Source of the DNA: Oxalobacteraceae bacterium
GTDB lineage: Bacteria > Pseudomonadota > Gammaproteobacteria > Burkholderiales > Burkholderiaceae_D
Reading direction: 5' to 3'
DNA length: 64,000 bases
Assembly: GCA_013284265.1 (NCBI GenBank)
Contig: JABTBR010000002.1
Location: forward strand, 1 to 64,000
The notes under the pieces were generated by a model. It ran no database searches. It saw only the letters and a list, made by a program, of their open reading frames with translations, and had not been told where the DNA came from. This document shows, in pieces, positions 46,747 through 59,196 of the stretch (positions within the stretch are counted from its first letter, which is position 1; every line of letters begins with the position of its first letter). The position numbers were made by a program, and so were the translations under genes.

Positions 46747-48963
46747 ATGACCGAGCACCGCACCGCCGCCCACCGCATCTGCCCCTTCTGCGAAGCCGCC
46801 TGCGGCCTCGAAGTGGAGCTGGACGGCCAGCAGGTCAGCCGCATCCGTGGCGATAACGCCGACGTGTTTTCCGGCGGCTTCCTGTGTCCGAAAGCGATCG
46901 GCCTGAAAGACCTGCATGAAGACCGCGACCGCCTGCGCACCCCGCTGATCAAGCGCGACGGCCAGTTCGTGCCGGCCAGCTGGGACGAAGCCTTCGCCGA
47001 GATCGAACGGCGCCTGCTGCCCATCATCGCGCGCGACGGCGCCGACGCCGTCGGCACCGTGCTGGGCAACCCGACCTCGCACAAGATGAACCTGCTGCTG
47101 GCCTTCCCCAAGCTGGCCAAGGCCCTCGGCAGCCGCAAGATGTTTTCCGCCTCCAGTATCGACCAGGTACCCAAGATGCTGTCGGTCGGGCTGATGTTCG
47201 GCGGCTGGATGTCGGTGCCGGTGCCCGATATCGAGCGCAGCGACTTCCTGCTGATCCTCGGCGCCAACCCCATGGTCTCGAACGGCAGCCTGTGGACCGT
47301 GCCCGACTTCCGCGGCAAGGCCAAGGCGCTGCGCGCGCGCGGCGGCAAGATCGTCGTGATCGACCCGCGCCGCACCGAAACGGCCGACGTGGCCGATGCC
47401 CACCACTTCATCCGCCCCGGCGGCGACGTGTTCTTCCTGCTGGGCCTGGTGCATGCCCTGTTCGACGAAAACCTGCTGCGCCTGGGCCGGCTGGAAGAGC
47501 ACACGGTGGGCGTGGACCAGGTGCGCGCCGCCGTGCTGCCCTACGCGCCGGAACGCATGGCGGCGCGCTGTGGCATAGGCGCCGCCACCATCCGCGCATT
47601 GGCGCGCACGCTGGCGACGACCGAGCGGGCCGCCGTATATGGCCGCATCGGCACCTGCACCCAGCAATACGGCACGCTGGCCTCGTGGCTGATCGATGTG
47701 CTCAATGTGCTGACCGGCCATCTGGACAGCGAAGGCGGCGCCATGTTCCCGCAGGCCGCCGCCTTCGCCGCCAACACCCGCGGCAAGCCTGGCGTGGGCC
47801 GCGGCATCATCAGCGGACGCTATCGCAGCCGTGTGTCGAACATGCCGGAAATCTCCGGCGAACTGCCGATCACCTGCCTGGCCGAGGAAATCGACACACC
47901 GGGCGAAGGCCAGATCAAGGCCCTGCTGACCATCGCCGGCAATCCGGTGCTGTCCGCGCCCAACGGGGCGCGCCTGTCGGCCGCGCTGGACCAGCTCGAA
48001 TTCATGGTCAGCATGGATATCTACCTGAACGAAACCACGCGCCACGCGGACGTGATCCTGCCCGGCCTGTCGCCGCTGGAAGACGCCCACTATGACGTGA
48101 CCTTTACCCAGTTCTCGCACCGCAACCACGCCCGTTTCAGCCCACCGGTACTGGCACGCCCCGCCGGCGTGCCGGATGAATGGGACACCATGCAGCGCCT
48201 GATCGCCATCCTCAAGGGCCATGGCAGCGGCGCCGACATCGATGCGCTGGAAGATGCGGCGCTGCTCGAGGAGCTGGTAAAAACCATGGGCGACGCCGCG
48301 CCGCAAGTGATGGCGGCACTGACGCCCCAGCGTGGCGCGGAACGGCTGCTCGACCTGGGCCTGCGCAGCGGGCCGTATGGCGACCAGTTCGGACGCAAGC
48401 CGGGTGGCCTGACGCTGGCCAAGGTCAAGGCCGCGCCGTCGGGCATCGATCTTGGCGCGATGGCACCGCGCATTCCGGAAGTGCTGCGCACGGTCTCTGG
48501 CAAGATCGAACTGGCGCCGCAGATGCTGCTGGACGATCTGGCGCGGGTGGCGGCCGACCTGGATGCGCCGGCGCCCGAGCTGGTGATCATCGGACGGCGC
48601 CATCTGCGCTCGAACAACAGCTGGATGCACAATCTGCCGGTGCTGGCCAAGGGCGCCTACCGCTGCACGGCGCTGGTCCATCCGGGCGACGCGCAGCGAC
48701 TCGGGCTGCTGGACGGCGGCAGTGCGCAGATCCGCAACGGCGCGCGCAGCATCGTAGTACAGGTGGAGTTGAGCGAAGAGATGATGCCGGGCGTGGTCAG
48801 CCTGCCACACGGCTGGGGCCACAACCTGCCCGGCACGCAAATGGGCGTGGCGGGCGAGCGGCCGGGAGTGAACCTGAACGCTCTGCTGGACGAGAATTTG
48901 CGCGACCCGCTGTCGGGTAATGCGGTGCTGTCCGGCGTTGCGATCGAGATGCGGCCTTGCTAA
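46747..48963 (+). CDS. Molybdopterin-dependent oxidoreductase (formate dehydrogenase/nitrate reductase superfamily)
   Basis: A 738-residue molybdopterin (bis-MGD) enzyme. A 4Fe-4S motif near the N-terminus is Cys12-x2-Cys15-x3-Cys19-x27-Cys47. Cofactor-binding regions follow (LLILGANPMVSNGS, VVIDPRRTETADVADAHH, RPGGDVFFLLGLVHALF), and a C-terminal molydop-binding domain includes LVIIGRRHLRSNNSWMHN and SLPHGWGHNLPGTQMGV. At the usual Mo-ligand position the sequence reads FSASSIDQVPK, so a Ser rather than Cys or selenocysteine may be the ligand. No iron-sulfur or membrane partner is encoded beside it. The substrate is unknown; it is probably a cytosolic catabolic oxidoreductase. Confidence 0.87.
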   Translation: MTEHRTAAHRICPFCEAACGLEVELDGQQVSRIRGDNADVFSGGFLCPKAIGLKDLHEDRDRLRTPLIKRDGQFVPASWDEAFAEIERRLLPIIARDGADAVGTVLGNPTSHKMNLLLAFPKLAKALGSRKMFSASSIDQVPKMLSVGLMFGGWMSVPVPDIERSDFLLILGANPMVSNGSLWTVPDFRGKAKALRARGGKIVVIDPRRTETADVADAHHFIRPGGDVFFLLGLVHALFDENLLRLGRLEEHTVGVDQVRAAVLPYAPERMAARCGIGAATIRALARTLATTERAAVYGRIGTCTQQYGTLASWLIDVLNVLTGHLDSEGGAMFPQAAAFAANTRGKPGVGRGIISGRYRSRVSNMPEISGELPITCLAEEIDTPGEGQIKALLTIAGNPVLSAPNGARLSAALDQLEFMVSMDIYLNETTRHADVILPGLSPLEDAHYDVTFTQFSHRNHARFSPPVLARPAGVPDEWDTMQRLIAILKGHGSGADIDALEDAALLEELVKTMGDAAPQVMAALTPQRGAERLLDLGLRSGPYGDQFGRKPGGLTLAKVKAAPSGIDLGAMAPRIPEVLRTVSGKIELAPQMLLDDLARVAADLDAPAPELVIIGRRHLRSNNSWMHNLPVLAKGAYRCTALVHPGDAQRLGLLDGGSAQIRNGARSIVVQVELSEEMMPGVVSLPHGWGHNLPGTQMGVAGERPGVNLNALLDENLRDPLSGNAVLSGVAIEMRPC

Positions 48964-48988
48964 AAAACGGAAGGTGCCGGCGACGCCT

Positions 48989-49158
48989 TTAAAACCCACG
49001 GCAAAGAGCCAGGGACGCCTTTAGAACCCACGGCAAAGAGCCGGGGACGCTGTTAGAACCCACGGCAAAGAGCCGGGGGCCGGTCCCGACGGGACCGGCG
49101 GGGCGCAGCCCCTCACCGGACCCTGGGGTCAGACCCCAGGGGTACGCCGTGGGTTTCA
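48989..49158. repeat. Dispersed palindromic intergenic repeat, copy 7 (three half-units plus long core)
   Basis: Three tandem units AACCCACGGCAAAGAGCC separated by GACGCCTTTAG-type spacers. The long core with GGCCGGTCCC-GGGACCGGC and GGGGCGCAGCCCC hairpins follows, and the closing arm is TACGCCGTGGGTTTC. It separates the convergent oxidoreductase and tubulin-cluster genes and may end both transcripts. Confidence 0.9.
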
Positions 49159-49198
49159 GGCGAACGTCGTCAACCAGCCAAGCATCACACCATGTCTT

Positions 49199-50560
49199 TT
49201 ACTGGCAACGATCACCAATCCAATCCGACCCATTGGCAATACAGCGCAACATCTCGCGATTCAGACGCTCCGCCCGCAGTTTAACACCGATGCATGCGCG
49301 GTTCCCCACATCGACCATCGTGGCGCAGAGTTCCGCCTTCTCCATGGCGCTCTTGTAATTCCCCTGCGCCAGCTCACGCTCGGCCTCGCCAAGCACCTTG
49401 CGCGCCTGCTGAGCATTCTGTGCCACCGCAGGCGCCGTGCTGATAACGGCCGGTGCCCCCGACCGCACAGGCGCGCCATTGGCTGCGCCCTGCTCCAGCA
49501 TCGTCGTCTCCAGCAAGCGCGACAGGCCAGCACGCAAGGTCTGCGTGCGCGCTTCCAGTTCCGGGCGCTTGAGCTTCTCCAGCGCCGGCAGCTTGCTCTC
49601 CACGCACACCCGGTTCGCACGGGCCAGACAGGCCTCGGCCTCGTCCAGCAACTGCGTCCCCTTGCGCGCATCGATGCGCCCATCCCACTCGCGCAGCTCG
49701 TCGGCTTCGGCGCCCTTGTCGCCCCAGCGCTTGATGTGGGCCGCCAGCCGCGCACCCGCCTTGTCGACCTGGCCGGCATCGAGCGCAGCCTCGATGACGC
49801 CGCGCGCATCGGCCCAGGCCTTGGCGCGGCCACGCTGCTTCTCGCAGACCGGAGCACCGGTATTGATCGCGTCCTGCAAGCGCTTGAGCTGCGCGGCGCT
49901 GGCCTTGCTGCTGCGCAGATCGCTCAGCTCGGCCCTGGCTTCCGTCATCTTGCAGTCGGCCGTCAACGCCAGCGCCGCGTCAACGCGCGACTCCAGTTTC
50001 TTGTACGGGTTGCCCGGCTTGGCCACGATCCAGATGGCCACCAGGGCCAGCATCACCATCAGCCAGGTGCCCTTGCCGATCGGCTGGCGCAGCGGCGGAC
50101 CGGCGGGCTTGCCCGGCTTGGGTGGATTGCCGACAGGAGGCATCGGGCGGACACCCGGCGCAGCGGCTTGCGGCGGGACGCCCGCAGGCGGCGCAGCAGC
50201 GGCAGCAGCACGTGCCGCCGTGGCGGCAGCGGCGCCGGCAACAGCGGCAGCGGCGCGCTCCTGCGCAAGGTCGGCACTGGACTCTTCATGGTGGCGTGCT
50301 GCCGCCATCGATGAAGCAGCCGGCGACACCGCTGCGGCCGGCGTGGCCGATACCGGCTGCAGTACTTCGGACGCCGGCAGCGGGTCCATCACGGCATGCG
50401 CAGCGACTGCAACTGCGGCTGCGGTATCGGCATCGGCTGCGCCAGCGCCAGCGCCTGCACTGGCCTGGCGCATGCCGCAATAAGGACAAAACGCGACCCG
50501 GCGCGGAAACGCGCGCCCGCAGCCAGTATTGATACAGCTTTCATTCACTTCAGCTACCAC
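49199..50560 (-). CDS. Zinc-ribbon, single-pass membrane protein (tubulin-cluster component)
   Basis: An unrecognised 453-residue protein. Residues 9-28 are a zinc ribbon (Cys9, Cys14, Cys25, Cys28: CINTGCGRAF...FCPYCG). An Ala-rich then Pro/Gly-rich linker (about 30-160) leads to one transmembrane helix (WLMVMLALVAIWIVA, about 165-182). The remaining 270 residues are helical, TPR-like, with several spaced Cys (DCKMTEA, PVCEKQ, EACLARANRVCVESK, LCATMV, RACIGVK, DRCQ), suggesting an exported disulfide-rich domain. GTG 50560 follows AAGG and lies 15 bp after the tubulin-like gene stop. It is last in the cluster; a link between cytosolic filaments and the envelope is inferred. Confidence 0.75.
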   Translation of the reverse strand: MVAEVNESCINTGCGRAFPRRVAFCPYCGMRQASAGAGAGAADADTAAAVAVAAHAVMDPLPASEVLQPVSATPAAAVSPAASSMAAARHHEESSADLAQERAAAAVAGAAAATAARAAAAAAPPAGVPPQAAAPGVRPMPPVGNPPKPGKPAGPPLRQPIGKGTWLMVMLALVAIWIVAKPGNPYKKLESRVDAALALTADCKMTEARAELSDLRSSKASAAQLKRLQDAINTGAPVCEKQRGRAKAWADARGVIEAALDAGQVDKAGARLAAHIKRWGDKGAEADELREWDGRIDARKGTQLLDEAEACLARANRVCVESKLPALEKLKRPELEARTQTLRAGLSRLLETTMLEQGAANGAPVRSGAPAVISTAPAVAQNAQQARKVLGEAERELAQGNYKSAMEKAELCATMVDVGNRACIGVKLRAERLNREMLRCIANGSDWIGDRCQ

Positions 50561-50575
50561 GTATGCACCTTGCTG

Positions 50576-54271
<3,696 letters not shown>

Positions 54272-54290
54272 GGCGCTAGTCTCCTGTGGA

Positions 54291-54746
54291 TTAACGGCGG
54301 CCGGTCAGCAGCGCGCCGATCAGCGCGGCGACACCCAGCAACAGCAGCGTGCCGGTGACGGCCACGCTGAGAAATTTAGTGGCGTTGACGAAGGCCAGCA
54401 CGGCGGCGCCGCTCAGGAAGCCCAGGCCGCAGAACAGCAGCCAGCCCGCCGCATCGGCCGACGATGGCGCCACGCGGCGGCGCACCAGGTGCTGGGAGAA
54501 GGCATTGCGCGCGAAGAACAGGATCACCAGCAGCACCAGGAACACGGCGCTGCCCAGCAGCGCATCGCGCGAGGAGGTGTCGGTGGCCGGCGCGCCCTGC
54601 ATCGGCGCGACTTCGATCGCCGAGGAGGCCGCGCTGGCCGCGCCTGTGTCGGCCGGCTTGGCGTCGGCCGGCGCGCTGGCGCCCGGCACCTTGAAGCCGG
54701 GATCGGTGCCGGCCTGCGCCAGCTGGATGTCTTGGTTGTTTTGCAT
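54291..54746 (-). CDS. Small three-helix membrane protein (tubulin-cluster component)
   Basis: A 151-residue protein. Residues 1-58 are a polar, Ala/Pro-rich tail. Three hydrophobic helices follow at about 62-82 (LLGSAVFLVLLVILFFARNAF), 98-118 (GWLLFCGLGFLSGAAVLAFV) and 124-147 (FLSVAVTGTLLLLGVAALIGAL), with a basic loop (HLVRRRVAPS). It lies 19 bp before the tubulin-like gene and after the VWA-like gene on the same strand. No family recognised. It could anchor the complex in the inner membrane. Confidence 0.72.
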   Translation of the reverse strand: MQNNQDIQLAQAGTDPGFKVPGASAPADAKPADTGAASAASSAIEVAPMQGAPATDTSSRDALLGSAVFLVLLVILFFARNAFSQHLVRRRVAPSSADAAGWLLFCGLGFLSGAAVLAFVNATKFLSVAVTGTLLLLGVAALIGALLTGRR

Positions 54747-54821
54747 GGTGTTCCGATGTTGGTCAAAGTTCCGGTGTCAAAAGCGCCGGTGTTACGGTGT
54801 TGCTATGTTCATCGGCAGCGC

Positions 54822-56288
54822 TCAGCGGCCCAGCCGCACTTGCGCGCCCTCGCGCAGATCTGTCAATGTGCTGCCCAATACAGTGGTTTTCAATTCCGCC
54901 ACCTTGTTGCCGGCCTTGTCGAAGATGGGATGGCGGCTGCCCGCGCGCGCCAGCATGGTGCGCGGCTCGCCCTCCACCACCAGTTGTACCTTGCGGGGAC
55001 GCGCCAGCGCATGCCACAGTCCGGCCGCCGCCGCCAGCAGGGCCAGCACGGCGCCGCCCAGCGCCAGCAGGGGGCCGATGCCAAAGTTCACCCGCACTTC
55101 CAGCGGCAGCACGGCGCGCGAGCTGTTGATCTGGGCTGGCGGGGTAAAGATGTCCGGCAGCGGATCGCCGGGAAACAGGGCGGCCATGCGCTGGCGGAAG
55201 GCCTGCGACAACTCCAGCTTTTGCGCGCTCAGTTGCAGCTCGATCGCTCCCGGCAGCACATAGGCCGAGCCGGCCGAGGCCAGCGCTGCCAGCGACCACT
55301 TGCCCGGCAGGCGCGCCACCGGCAGCTGCATTTCCGACGCCAGCGGCTGGCCCTTGCCCGGCGCCAGCGCGCTCACGCCGCTGCGTCCCAGGCTGATGGC
55401 CTTGTCCTCGCCGGCCAGGCGCGAACGGGCCGTCAGCTCGGCGCTGCTGATGGTGTAAGGGTAGATGGTGTTTTCCAGGGTCCAGGCGATGCGCGCGCTC
55501 GGTGCGGAGGCGCCAGCGTCCACGTCGGCGCGCAAGGCGCCGGACGGCGTCATCGAGAAGCTGACGCCGGGCGCGTTTTCCACCCGCACCGGCGCCAGCC
55601 GGATCGTATCCTGGTCGAGCGGTTTCAGGCGCGCCGGGGTTTCGGTGATGACTTTTTGCAGCCGGCCGGAGCGCAGCAGCTGGTCGAGCTGGCGCGCGCC
55701 CTGCTCGTGGATGGCGAACACATACACCATCAAACCGTTGGCGCTGTAGCGCGCGCTGTGCACCGGCATCTGCAGCGGGAAGGCCAGCGCCTTGCGGATA
55801 TCCGTGCCCTGATGGATCAGGCGATAGAACTCGCGGTTGCGCTGGGCGGTGGCCTGATCGTTGTTCGGGCTGTTGCGGTTGTTGGTGAACACCCATACCA
55901 GGCCGGGCTGGCGTGCCAGCGCGGTGTTGATCGCGGCGCCCACGGCTTCGCCCAGGTCGGTATCGGCCAGCGCGGTGCTGCCGGGTTTTTTGGCCACGTC
56001 GAGCGCGGCCAGCGCGGCGCCGACGGCCTTGCGCGGGCCGTCCTGCTCCACCTTGGCGGCCAGCAGCGCGCGCGGCGACGGCGCGCCCGGCAAGGCCTGG
56101 TTGAAGGCGGCCAGCACCAGCGCGTCGCCGGGCTGGGTGGCGGCCACGATCACCTCGGTCACCAGCGCCTTGTACTGCGAGGACGGGTCGGTGTAGAAGG
56201 GCTCCATCCAGCCGGAGTTCTGGACCAGGAAGACCTGGGAGAGCGGGGCGGCGGCGGATGCGGCAGATGTAGCGAAGGCAGCCAACAC
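54822..56288 (-). CDS. VWA-like exported membrane protein with degenerate MIDAS (start uncertain)
   Basis: Unnamed protein of about 488 residues. A signal-like stretch (LAAFATSAASAAA) leads to PLSQVFLVQNSGWMEPFY, where LVQNSGWM aligns with the VWA pattern L-x-x-D-x-S-G-S-M but lacks the Asp and last Ser, so metal binding is doubtful. Other VWA-like parts are GDALVLAAFNQ, STALADTDLGEAVGAAI and PGLVWVFTNN. Beta-rich segments follow, then one transmembrane helix near the end (IGPLLALGGAVLALLAAAAGLWHAL) and a short cytosolic domain. No ATG exists in the expected place: repeat copy 8 abuts the signal peptide. GTG 56288 is the nearest in-frame start; a reading frame also runs through the repeat to 56594. 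Confidence 0.68.
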   Translation of the reverse strand: MLAAFATSAASAAAPLSQVFLVQNSGWMEPFYTDPSSQYKALVTEVIVAATQPGDALVLAAFNQALPGAPSPRALLAAKVEQDGPRKAVGAALAALDVAKKPGSTALADTDLGEAVGAAINTALARQPGLVWVFTNNRNSPNNDQATAQRNREFYRLIHQGTDIRKALAFPLQMPVHSARYSANGLMVYVFAIHEQGARQLDQLLRSGRLQKVITETPARLKPLDQDTIRLAPVRVENAPGVSFSMTPSGALRADVDAGASAPSARIAWTLENTIYPYTISSAELTARSRLAGEDKAISLGRSGVSALAPGKGQPLASEMQLPVARLPGKWSLAALASAGSAYVLPGAIELQLSAQKLELSQAFRQRMAALFPGDPLPDIFTPPAQINSSRAVLPLEVRVNFGIGPLLALGGAVLALLAAAAGLWHALARPRKVQLVVEGEPRTMLARAGSRHPIFDKAGNKVAELKTTVLGSTLTDLREGAQVRLGR

Positions 56289-56317
56289 AAATGCCTGCAG
56301 CGCAGCGGCTCTGAGAG

Positions 56318-56477
56318 AAACCCACGGCGTAACCCTGGGGTCAGACCCCAGGGCCTGGAGAGGGGCTACGCCCCGCAGGTCCCGATGGGACCGGCCCCCG
56401 GCTCTTTGCCTTGGGTTTTGCAAGCGCTGTGGCGCGCAAGCGTTCGCGCAAGCTGCGGCTCTTTGCCCCGGATTTTG
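56318..56477. repeat. Dispersed palindromic intergenic repeat, copy 8, at the 5' end of the VWA-like gene
   Basis: AAACCCACGGCGTAACCC begins 30 bp before the proposed GTG. The core is partly collapsed (GGGGTCAGACCCCAGGGCC), the long-form hairpins follow, and CGGCTCTTTGCCTTGGGTTTT closes at 56420. A decayed half-unit (CGGCTCTTTGCCCCGGATTTT) lies near 56455-56477, followed by AAGTGGCGCGCTAAC. Confidence 0.85.
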
Positions 56478-56533
56478 TAGGCGAAGTGGCGCGCTAACTT
56501 TAGCGGAACACTCCCATAACTGAGCAGCGCGCG

Positions 56534-58048
56534 TCACGGCAGCGCTTTCAAACGCCAGCCACGGATCTCGTTCCACGACGGATGATGCAGCCACAGGCTG
56601 TCGTCATACACGAAGGGCACGCAGTCGCCCGGCCGCGACAGCCGCATCGCTTCGTCGAGGATCACATTTCGCTGGCCTATCCATTCGATCAAGGTGCGTC
56701 CCAGCACGGCGCCGTCGATCACCGCTTCCACGCCGGGCGGCTGCTCGATGCGCAGCACCAGTCCGGTGGGCTGGCTGCGCGTGCTGCTGACGTTCTCCAG
56801 CAGCGGCAGCGCCAGCACATGCTCCTGATGCGGGTCTTCCACATCTTCCAGCTCCCAGGGATCGTCCTTGACCTGATGCCCGCGCCGGAACAGCAGCGTG
56901 CCAAAGCCCAGCCGCGCGCCGTCGAGGCGCTCCATCTGCGCGTTGGCGCGGCCCAGCTCCAGGAAAGAATAACTGGCGCTGTCCTTGCCGAGCTGCCAGA
57001 GCTGGCCGAGGCGGCTGGTCACCGGCCCGCCCATTTGCAAACGCGGTTGCCAGCCCTGCGGCCACGGCAGCCATTGCGGCGCGCTGCCCGCCTGCCAAAG
57101 CAATTGCCCCTGCTCGTGCAGCCAGAACAGCTTGCCGTCGTAGCAGACGGGTGCCTGCCAGCCGCCGGCCGGCAACTCCGCGCCAGGGCAGTCGAACACT
57201 TCGGGATCGCTGCCGTCGGCCAGCGCGCTCCACAGCCGCACGCCGCCGGGACTCTGGAACAGGCAGGCGATCTGGCGCCCCAGCGCGCCGGGCGCGCCGA
57301 CCAGCGGCGCGTGCAGCACGGTTTCGGTACGGAAGGTGTCGCTGACGGGATTGATGAACAGACGCAGCAAGCCGGCGGCCGAGGGGATCAGGCCGCATTC
57401 GCCGCGCGGCGCACCCGGCGCGGCCGGCAGCCAGGCGTAGCCGGAGACCGAGAAGCCGATCGCGGCGGTGCCGGCCTCGGGGCTCATCACATGCCAGCGC
57501 GCGGCCAGCGGGTCCCAGTACTGCAGCACATTGCGGGTGTAGGCCAGCGCCAGCAGGCGCGCCGCGGCAAAACCGAAGTAGCCGGCGGCGAACACGCACA
57601 GCGCGTTCGGCGGGGCCGGCATCTTGCGTTCGGCCTGGCCCACATGGGGCTCGGGCGGCCGGGTTTCCAGCGCGGCGGCCAGCGGCAGCGCGGTGATCGC
57701 CAGGCCTTGCGGCACCTGGCGCGGCAAGGGGTATTCATCGATCGGGCTGGGACGGCTGCTGGCGTTCCACCAGGCCGGCTGGCGTGTCGATGCCGGCTCC
57801 GGCGGGGCGGAGGCGTTGCGGGTCAGCGCCTGGCCGCATGCGGGACAGAAGGCAAAGCCTTCGGGATAGATGGCGCCGTGGCCGCAGGCCGGCAGCGCGG
57901 CGCCCAGCAGCTGGGCCACGTCCGGCAGACGGCTGCGCGCCTGGTCCTGCCAGTCGATGCGGCCCAAGTCTTTGCTGCTGGCCAATTCGAACTGCCCATT
58001 GGCTTGCTCCAGCCAGACGCTGTCGGCCGTTTCCCATCTGGTTACCAT
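56534..58048 (-). CDS. Zinc-ribbon protein with propeller-like body (tubulin-cluster component)
   Basis: An unrecognised 504-residue protein. Residues 55-72 are a zinc-ribbon-like motif (CGHGAIYPEGFAFCPACG: Cys55, His57, Cys68, Cys71). After a Pro-rich linker the body (about 140-500) is rich in Trp/Gly/Tyr repeats such as CYDGKLFWLHEQGQLLWQAG and YDDSLWLHHPSWNEIRGW, suggesting beta-propeller-type blades. No signal peptide or membrane helix, so it is probably cytosolic. ATG 58048 follows a GGGGAAG site and starts at MVTRWETADSVW. It is second in the cluster, separated from its neighbours by repeat copies 8 and 9. Confidence 0.75.
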   Translation of the reverse strand: MVTRWETADSVWLEQANGQFELASSKDLGRIDWQDQARSRLPDVAQLLGAALPACGHGAIYPEGFAFCPACGQALTRNASAPPEPASTRQPAWWNASSRPSPIDEYPLPRQVPQGLAITALPLAAALETRPPEPHVGQAERKMPAPPNALCVFAAGYFGFAAARLLALAYTRNVLQYWDPLAARWHVMSPEAGTAAIGFSVSGYAWLPAAPGAPRGECGLIPSAAGLLRLFINPVSDTFRTETVLHAPLVGAPGALGRQIACLFQSPGGVRLWSALADGSDPEVFDCPGAELPAGGWQAPVCYDGKLFWLHEQGQLLWQAGSAPQWLPWPQGWQPRLQMGGPVTSRLGQLWQLGKDSASYSFLELGRANAQMERLDGARLGFGTLLFRRGHQVKDDPWELEDVEDPHQEHVLALPLLENVSSTRSQPTGLVLRIEQPPGVEAVIDGAVLGRTLIEWIGQRNVILDEAMRLSRPGDCVPFVYDDSLWLHHPSWNEIRGWRLKALP

Positions 58049-58271
58049 GTTTACGGAGCTTCCCCTGTCGTTGATACGCCATGCCAGCAAGGGAAGCGGC
58101 GCCGGTGCGCGCCCCCGTTGTTGATCGAATAATAGCGCACAGTATACAAGGGACGGACAAAATAAGGCTGCGGCTGGCGCGCCATCAGGGGAGTAGCGGG
58201 AAATGGAACCAAAAGGCTAGTTTTGGGTCGTGCGGGTCAGGATCATTGCATGCGTGCCGCAGGCGACAGCT

Positions 58272-58374
58272 AAAACCCAGGGCGTAACCCTGGGGTCTGA
58301 CCCCGGGGTCCGGGGAGGGGCTGCGCCCCGCCTGTCCCGATGGGACGGGCCCCCAGCTCTTTGCCGTGGGTTCG
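58272..58374. repeat. Dispersed palindromic intergenic repeat, copy 9 (long form)
   Basis: AAAACCCAGGGCGTAACCC, GGGGTCTGACCCCGGGG, GGGGCTGCGCCCC, GCCTGTCCCGATGGGACGGGC, and CTCTTTGCCGTGGGTTC. It sits inside the tubulin cluster. The 366-bp gap here holds this element and about 220 bp of ordinary upstream sequence. Confidence 0.9.
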
Positions 58375-58414
58375 AAGGAAAGCCGCCGGCGCGTTGAAGC
58401 TCAGGGCATGACCG

Positions 58415-58861
58415 TCATGCGATCTTCTTCGGCGGTGGCGGCGGGGCGAAGGCGATCTGCTCGCTGGCGGGGGCCGTGTCCAGCGCGTCGGAAAACTCCA
58501 GCCAGCGCAGCACCTTGGACATGCGCCGCAAAATGATGCCCTTGCTGCTGATATACCCGACCTGCTCGAAATTCTCCGCCTTGCTGGTCATCTTCGACAC
58601 CGTGGGCAGATTCTCGGCCAGGCGCTCGAAGGCCTTGCGCGCCTTTTGCTCCCACTTGAGCAGATTCGGCTCGTTGAAGCGGTTGCTTTCGTAGTAAATC
58701 GTCAAGGTGTGATCGTGATTGCCGAAACCCACCACGGCCGCGCCCTTGCGGATGGTGTCGAGCACGTCTTCCTTGATGGCCGTCGTCGGCACGAACAAGG
58801 CTGCCCGCCCATCCGCATCCGGCCGCTCCAGCGGCAGATCCTGCCCCATCAGTTCACTCAT
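58415..58861 (-). CDS. Small protein of unknown function heading the tubulin cluster
   Basis: A 148-residue cytosolic protein. It begins MSELMGQDLPLERPDADGRA; ATG 58861 is preferred over one 18 bases earlier by its spacing to the body of the protein. The central part (TAIKEDVLDTIRKGAAVVGFGNHDHTLTIYYE and AFERLAENLPTVSKMTSKAEN) looks like an alpha/beta domain, and the end is a Pro-rich tail (APPPPPKK) of the kind bound by GYF or SH3-like adaptor domains. No family recognised. It is the first gene of the minus-strand cluster, with repeat copy 9 between it and the next gene. Confidence 0.68.
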   Translation of the reverse strand: MSELMGQDLPLERPDADGRAALFVPTTAIKEDVLDTIRKGAAVVGFGNHDHTLTIYYESNRFNEPNLLKWEQKARKAFERLAENLPTVSKMTSKAENFEQVGYISSKGIILRRMSKVLRWLEFSDALDTAPASEQIAFAPPPPPKKIA

Positions 58862-59196
58862 CGCAGCATCCCCTTCCACTTAGTCGGTGTGATGTCACAG
58901 CGCAACAATCTGGCCCGCGACAGCCCGTCCGCAGGTCTGTGCCGCCTCCCCTACGCGCGCTGCTGTGCCCCAGCACTCGGCCGGTGGTGGCCGCGCCGGC
59001 AGGCTTTCTCATTGGGAAACGAGTTGCCGTCCGGCTATATTCAACCGATTCTACCCCTCCCCCTGCGCTGCCACAAGAACAATGCAATCGCTGCATGCCT
59101 GTGTGCTGGCGAGTATCCGCCGAGATTGGACCGGGAGGCTGCGGCGAATGGGCTTTATAATGGGTAAGTTTCCTCAAAAGCATTCATTTAAAGCAC
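58862..59196. other. Divergent intergenic region, tubulin cluster / M29-like gene
   Basis: A 335-bp gene-free stretch, the likely promoter region for both directions. Apart from a consensus -10 hexamer at 59155 I see no strong motif. Confidence 0.5.
59155..59160 (+). promoter_or_regulatory. Possible -10 box TATAAT
   Basis: A consensus hexamer 37 bp before the M29-like start. No good -35 match is found at 16-18 bp; TTGGAC lies 24 bp upstream, which is too far. Weak evidence. Confidence 0.3.

Noticed and set aside
46729..48999. A 756-codon antisense frame over the molybdopterin enzyme
   Set aside because: Composition artefact; it begins and ends in the flanking regions, including repeat copy 7.
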